From assembly GCA_021647265.1 (NCBI GenBank), contig JAKIVA010000075.1, positions 1 to 8,982 of the forward strand: a stretch of 8,982 bases of DNA. Reading direction: 5' to 3'. This document shows positions 5,904-8,982 of the stretch, piece after piece. The position numbers and the translations under genes were made by a program. Position 1 is the first letter of the stretch; each line of letters begins with the position of its first letter. The notes beneath the pieces were generated by a model. The model saw only the letters and a program-made list of their open reading frames with translations, ran no database searches and was not told the DNA's origin. This DNA comes from Lutibacter sp. (GTDB lineage Bacteria > Bacteroidota > Bacteroidia > Flavobacteriales > Flavobacteriaceae).

Positions 5904-6578
5904 ATGAAAGACCTTAAAATTCAAATTAATGTAAGTTCTGATACTTATCTTAGAGATCCTAACGGCTCTAAGCTTGGACGGAAAATAATCTCTAATGGTA
6001 TTGATTTAATTGATGAGTTAGGTTTTGAAGGGTTTACATTTAAGAAATTAGGGAAAAAGATTGGTTCTCCGGAAAGTTCTATTTATAGGTATTTTGAGAG
6101 TAAACATATGCTATTGGTTTATTTGACAAACTGGTATTGGAGTTGGATTGAATACAAGTTGGTTTTTTCAACAATTAATTTGAGCTCATCAGAACAAAAA
6201 CTTGAAAAAGCAATAAAAATTTTAACAGAATCTACCAAAAAAGATGACTTGCTTTCTCATATTAATGGGGCTGCTTTAGATAGAATTATAATGAATGAAG
6301 GAGGTAAAACATACCATATTAAAGAAGTTGATGCAGAAAATAAGAAAGGCTATTTTAAAGTTTATGAGCAAGTTGTAAAAAGAGTTAGTGAAATTGTTTT
6401 AGAACTTAATCCAGAATATCAATATCCACATATGTTAATCACTACTGTAATTGAAGGGGCGTATCTTCAAAGTTTTTTTGCAGAGCATATACCAACACTT
6501 ACAGATGTTGATGGTAAACATAAAAGTATCATTTCAGAATTTTATATAAAATTGGTATTCAATGCAATTAAGTATTGA
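5904..6578 (+). CDS. TetR/AcrR-family transcriptional regulator
   Basis: A 224-aa cytoplasmic DNA-binding protein. The N-terminal three-helix domain spans about residues 24-70: the first helix RKIISNGIDLIDELG (26-40), then GFTFKKLGKKIGSPESSIYR with the recognition helix near 54-62, and the family's YRYFESKHMLL segment (61-71). The rest is a helical ligand-binding and dimerisation domain with no recognisable ligand signature, as usual for the family. It lies 57 bp after the E2 stop on the same strand with no terminator between, so it may be co-transcribed with E2. It could act on itself, on E2 or on the following SulP gene, which carries a 16-bp palindrome in front of it. The family call is firm; target and inducer are unknown. 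Confidence 0.88.
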   Translation: MKDLKIQINVSSDTYLRDPNGSKLGRKIISNGIDLIDELGFEGFTFKKLGKKIGSPESSIYRYFESKHMLLVYLTNWYWSWIEYKLVFSTINLSSSEQKLEKAIKILTESTKKDDLLSHINGAALDRIIMNEGGKTYHIKEVDAENKKGYFKVYEQVVKRVSEIVLELNPEYQYPHMLITTVIEGAYLQSFFAEHIPTLTDVDGKHKSIISEFYIKLVFNAIKY

Positions 6579-6798
6579 AAATAAAACACTTAATTTTTGT
6601 TAGATTTCTTTTTGTTTAATAGAAGTTGTGAAGTAATTTTATATATTGATATTAAAATAAATGATGATTATTTAAAGAATTTAAAGACCAATATTAAATA
6701 TCAATTCTTGAGATAAATAATAACATAACGTTCCTTATATTTATTATGAATTTTAAAATATAAAAATTGTTATAATAAAAATTTTAACCTTTCATTTG

Positions 6799-6814
6799 TA
6801 TACTAACTAGTATA
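6799..6814. promoter_or_regulatory. 16-bp palindrome upstream of the SulP gene, candidate TetR-type operator
   Basis: TATACTAACTAGTATA has perfect 7-bp arms (TATACTA and TAGTATA) around a 2-bp centre. Size and symmetry are like operators of TetR-family repressors, and it sits 23 bp before the SulP start, directly after a TTTG (6795-6798) that could serve as a -33 element. A TetR-type gene ends 220 bp upstream. A clean -7 box was not found here, so the promoter itself is uncertain. Confidence 0.45.
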
Positions 6815-6837
6815 TAAATAACAATTATGAATATACA

Positions 6838-8679
6838 ATGAATAAACTATTTAATTTTAAACACTTAAAAGGCGATTTATTTGGTGGAATTACCGCTGGT
6901 ATTGTTGCATTACCACTAGCTTTAGCCTTCGGGGTAAGCTCAGGATTAGGGCCAAGCGCAGGACTTTATGGTGCTATTTTTGTAGGTTTTTTTGCAGCCC
7001 TTTTTGGTGGAACAAACACACAAATTTCAGGCCCAACAGCTCCAATGACAGCAGTAAGTATGGTTGTTATTGCAGGTATTGTTGCAGCCTTTGATGGTGA
7101 TGTTTCAAAAGCATTACCCGCAATATTAATGGTGTTTATGTTGGCAGGTATAATGCAAATTGGATTAGGGCTTATAGGATTAGGGAAATATATTAAATAC
7201 ATTCCATATCCTGTAGTCTCAGGATTTATGACGGCAATAGGTGTTATTATTTTGATTACACAAATACTACCATCAGTTGGATATTACCCTAAAGAAGATG
7301 CTGAATTTGTAAATGAATTTAAACCTTACGCCGAAGAAATTATTTTAGAAAATATTTTGAAAGAAGAAGCTGGCGAAGGGATTTTAGTGCTAGAAAATTT
7401 TAAGGAAACGGTTAGTAGAGCTGAAAATATTACACAAGCTCAAATTTTGAAAGAATCCCAAACCTTAGCAGCAAAAGAAGCATCAGGAGTTTTAGGAACG
7501 TTAAAGGTGCTGCCTAAAGCTTTAAGTAACATTAATTGGTTAGAATTAATATTGGCATTAGGAACAATTATTATAATTTATGGATTTAAACGAATTACTA
7601 CTGCAGTTCCAAGTACATTGGTGGCGTTGCTTGTTATGTCTGGTATTGCCACTGGTTTTAAACTAAATTACAGGCCTATTGAAGAAATACCAAGTGGATT
7701 ACCTCTACCAAATTTAGAAATTTTCACCAATTTTAATATTGGAAGTATTACCCCTTACATCTTTACAGCGCTAACTTTAGCGCTCTTAGGAGCGATAGAT
7801 TCTTTGTTAACATCAGTAGTGGCAGATAATATGACTAAAACAAAGCACAAGCCAAATAAGGAATTGATAGGGCAGGGAATAGGAAATAGCATTGCAGCAC
7901 TATTTGGTGGTATACCAGGAGCTGGAGCAACAATTAGAACGGTAGTTAATATCAATGCAGGAGGTAAAACTAGACTTTCAGGTATGGTAGCATCTATTTT
8001 ACTTTTAGTTATCTTGTTAGCTTTAGGCCCTATAGCATCTCAAATTCCTGCAGCTGTGTTAGCAGGGATATTAATTACTGTAGGTATTGGTGTAATGGAT
8101 TATAAAGGCTTAAAAGCTATTCCATATATGCCAAAACCAGAGGTTATTATAATGTTGGTTGTTTTAGTGTTATCATCCATATGGAACCTAGTATACGCAG
8201 TAGGTATTGGTTTGATAATTGCTTCATTAATGTTTATGAAAAAAATTGGAGATTTAACAGCTGATAGATCAAGTATTGAATCTTTTGATAGGTCGAAAGC
8301 TTGGCCAGATGAAGTTAATTTATCAAAAAATTTAAAAGAAGAAATTTTTATAAAGCATATTAGAGGTCCTTTGTTTTTTGGATCTACAAGTTATTTTCAA
8401 CAATTAGTTAAACAAATTCCTGATACTGCTTCTATTATAATAATAAGAATGGGGAGAATGCAATATATAGATCAATCAGGATTGTACGCTATGGAAGACG
8501 TTTTGGTCGATTTGACTAGGCGAGGAAAGAAAATATTGTTAGTTAATATTATGGAGCAACCACGATATATGCTTGAGCGTATTGATATAATACCTGATTT
8601 AATACCTGAAGAGCAGGTTTTTGATAACTTTAATGATAGTTTAGCTTGGGTTAAAAAAAACATTAATACAGCTCAATAA
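6838..8679 (+). CDS. SulP-family inorganic anion transporter with C-terminal STAS domain
   Basis: A 613-aa inner-membrane transporter of the SulP (SLC26-type) family, which moves sulfate, bicarbonate or other anions; the substrate cannot be read from sequence. The N-terminal GDLFGGITAGIVALPLALAF (12-31) and ISGPTAPMTA (63-72) are core signatures of the substrate site, and ALLGAIDSLLTSVVADNMT (315-333) is the second conserved block. Membrane helices extend to about 467. The cytoplasmic STAS domain covers about 498-608 with YIDQSGLYAM (543-552), the usual D-x-S-G loop. A hydrophilic insertion at about 148-232, rich in Glu and Lys, lies between two membrane segments. The ATG at 6838 gives the expected N-terminus; upstream there is a palindrome at 6799-6814 that may control it. 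No terminator is evident after the stop; the next gene is a converging transposase. Confidence 0.92.
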   Translation: MNKLFNFKHLKGDLFGGITAGIVALPLALAFGVSSGLGPSAGLYGAIFVGFFAALFGGTNTQISGPTAPMTAVSMVVIAGIVAAFDGDVSKALPAILMVFMLAGIMQIGLGLIGLGKYIKYIPYPVVSGFMTAIGVIILITQILPSVGYYPKEDAEFVNEFKPYAEEIILENILKEEAGEGILVLENFKETVSRAENITQAQILKESQTLAAKEASGVLGTLKVLPKALSNINWLELILALGTIIIIYGFKRITTAVPSTLVALLVMSGIATGFKLNYRPIEEIPSGLPLPNLEIFTNFNIGSITPYIFTALTLALLGAIDSLLTSVVADNMTKTKHKPNKELIGQGIGNSIAALFGGIPGAGATIRTVVNINAGGKTRLSGMVASILLLVILLALGPIASQIPAAVLAGILITVGIGVMDYKGLKAIPYMPKPEVIIMLVVLVLSSIWNLVYAVGIGLIIASLMFMKKIGDLTADRSSIESFDRSKAWPDEVNLSKNLKEEIFIKHIRGPLFFGSTSYFQQLVKQIPDTASIIIIRMGRMQYIDQSGLYAMEDVLVDLTRRGKKILLVNIMEQPRYMLERIDIIPDLIPEEQVFDNFNDSLAWVKKNINTAQ

Positions 8680-8869
8680 TACTATTTAAATTAATATAAA
8701 CATATACTGTTGTAATAGCTTTTATTTTTTTAGCTTGTTATTCCTTTTGTATCTATAACTCTAATTGTATAATTTTTACTACACAATTACTAATTATATT
8801 GATATCATAGTAAATTTACACTAAAATTTGATTCCTATGGAAACATTATAATTATTTCTGCATATCCGC

Positions 8870-8982
8870 TTAAGCTCCACTTACTGTAATGCTTGCTATT
8901 ATTAGTCTATCAAATATTTTTTCACCAAAATACCTTCTGTTTAGTTTATAAACAAACTCGTTTAAGTATAATTGTAGGTATT
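8870..8982 (-). CDS. IS1595/ISXO2-like transposase, C-terminal fragment (runs off right edge)
   Basis: The minus strand entering from the right edge is open to a TAA at 8872-8870 and encodes 36 visible residues, beginning YLQLYLNEFVYKLNRRYFGE. The pattern YLQxYLxEFxYxxNRR followed by xFDRLI is the recognisable C-terminal end of ISXO2-like (IS1595-family) DDE transposases. The element's end should lie a little to the left, between 8680 and 8870; that stretch is AT-rich with no gene, and I could not identify the terminal inverted repeat because its partner is outside the window. The gene converges on sulP. Intactness upstream is unknown. Confidence 0.72.
   Translation of the reverse strand, partial: YLQLYLNEFVYKLNRRYFGEKIFDRLIIASITVSGA

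Noticed and set aside
6827..6841. Four-codon upstream frame (MNIQ, stop overlapping the SulP start)
   Set aside because: Very short, with no ribosome-binding signal or attenuator structure; overlap with the ATG is likely chance.
8762..8789. Inverted repeat TAATTGT...ACAATTA after sulP as a terminator
   Set aside because: The stem is AT-rich with a 14-nt loop and no T-run follows on either strand, so termination is not supported.
1..8982. Composite transposon carrying the redox operon and sulP
   Set aside because: The two flanking transposase fragments belong to different families, so they cannot act as matched ends, and base composition of the genes between them looks uniform.
1..8982. CRISPR arrays, tRNA or rRNA genes
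   Set aside because: No regularly spaced direct repeats and no cloverleaf-like or conserved rRNA sequence were seen on either strand.

Overview
The window looks like chromosomal DNA of a marine-type member of the Bacteroidota, most likely Flavobacteriia. The grounds are a very AT-rich composition, leaders with poor Shine-Dalgarno sequences and A-rich stretches before start codons, promoter boxes of the Bacteroidota type (TAnnTTTG), and proteins whose best-recognised relatives are flavobacterial (small cytochrome c, E2 acyltransferase, SulP transporter, insertion-sequence transposases). This placement is an inference from sequence style, not a database result.

Layout. The left edge (1-57, minus strand) holds only the first 19 codons of an IS1182-like transposase. 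A strand-specific terminator (91-121) then closes a five-gene minus-strand operon covering 166-4009. In transcription order the operon encodes an 88-aa protein with a Tat-type leader, a Tat-exported four-cluster ferredoxin, a 10-helix NrfD-type quinone-site membrane protein, a secreted two-domain beta-sandwich protein with a C-terminal membrane anchor, and a periplasmic mono-heme cytochrome c. Gaps are 23, 5, -3 and 4 nt, so it reads as one transcript. A 517-bp gene-free region (4010-4526) packed with inverted repeats separates it from the plus-strand genes. These are a lipoyl-dependent E2 acyltransferase (4527-5846), a TetR/AcrR-type regulator (5904-6578) and a SulP anion transporter with a STAS domain (6838-8679). 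The right edge (8870-8982, minus strand) is the 3' end of an IS1595/ISXO2-like transposase.

How the genes may work together. The minus-strand operon resembles the electron-transfer half of a complex iron-sulfur molybdoenzyme or of alternative complex III: ferredoxin plus NrfD plus cytochrome c. No molybdopterin or multiheme catalytic subunit is present in this window. The simplest reading is a membrane module passing electrons between the quinone pool and periplasmic cytochrome c. Upstream of it are a perfect 26-bp palindrome with an FNR-like core (TGAT-N4-ATCA), placed about 40 bp upstream of a predicted start of transcription, and three copies of a second 5-N4-5 dyad (GTAAC-N4-GTTAC). Together they suggest oxygen- or nitrogen-oxide-responsive Crp/Fnr-type control. 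This is the most interesting part of the window. The E2, TetR and SulP genes look like ordinary chromosomal genes. The E2 has no E1 or E3 partner here, and a good 16-bp palindrome in front of sulP is a candidate operator.
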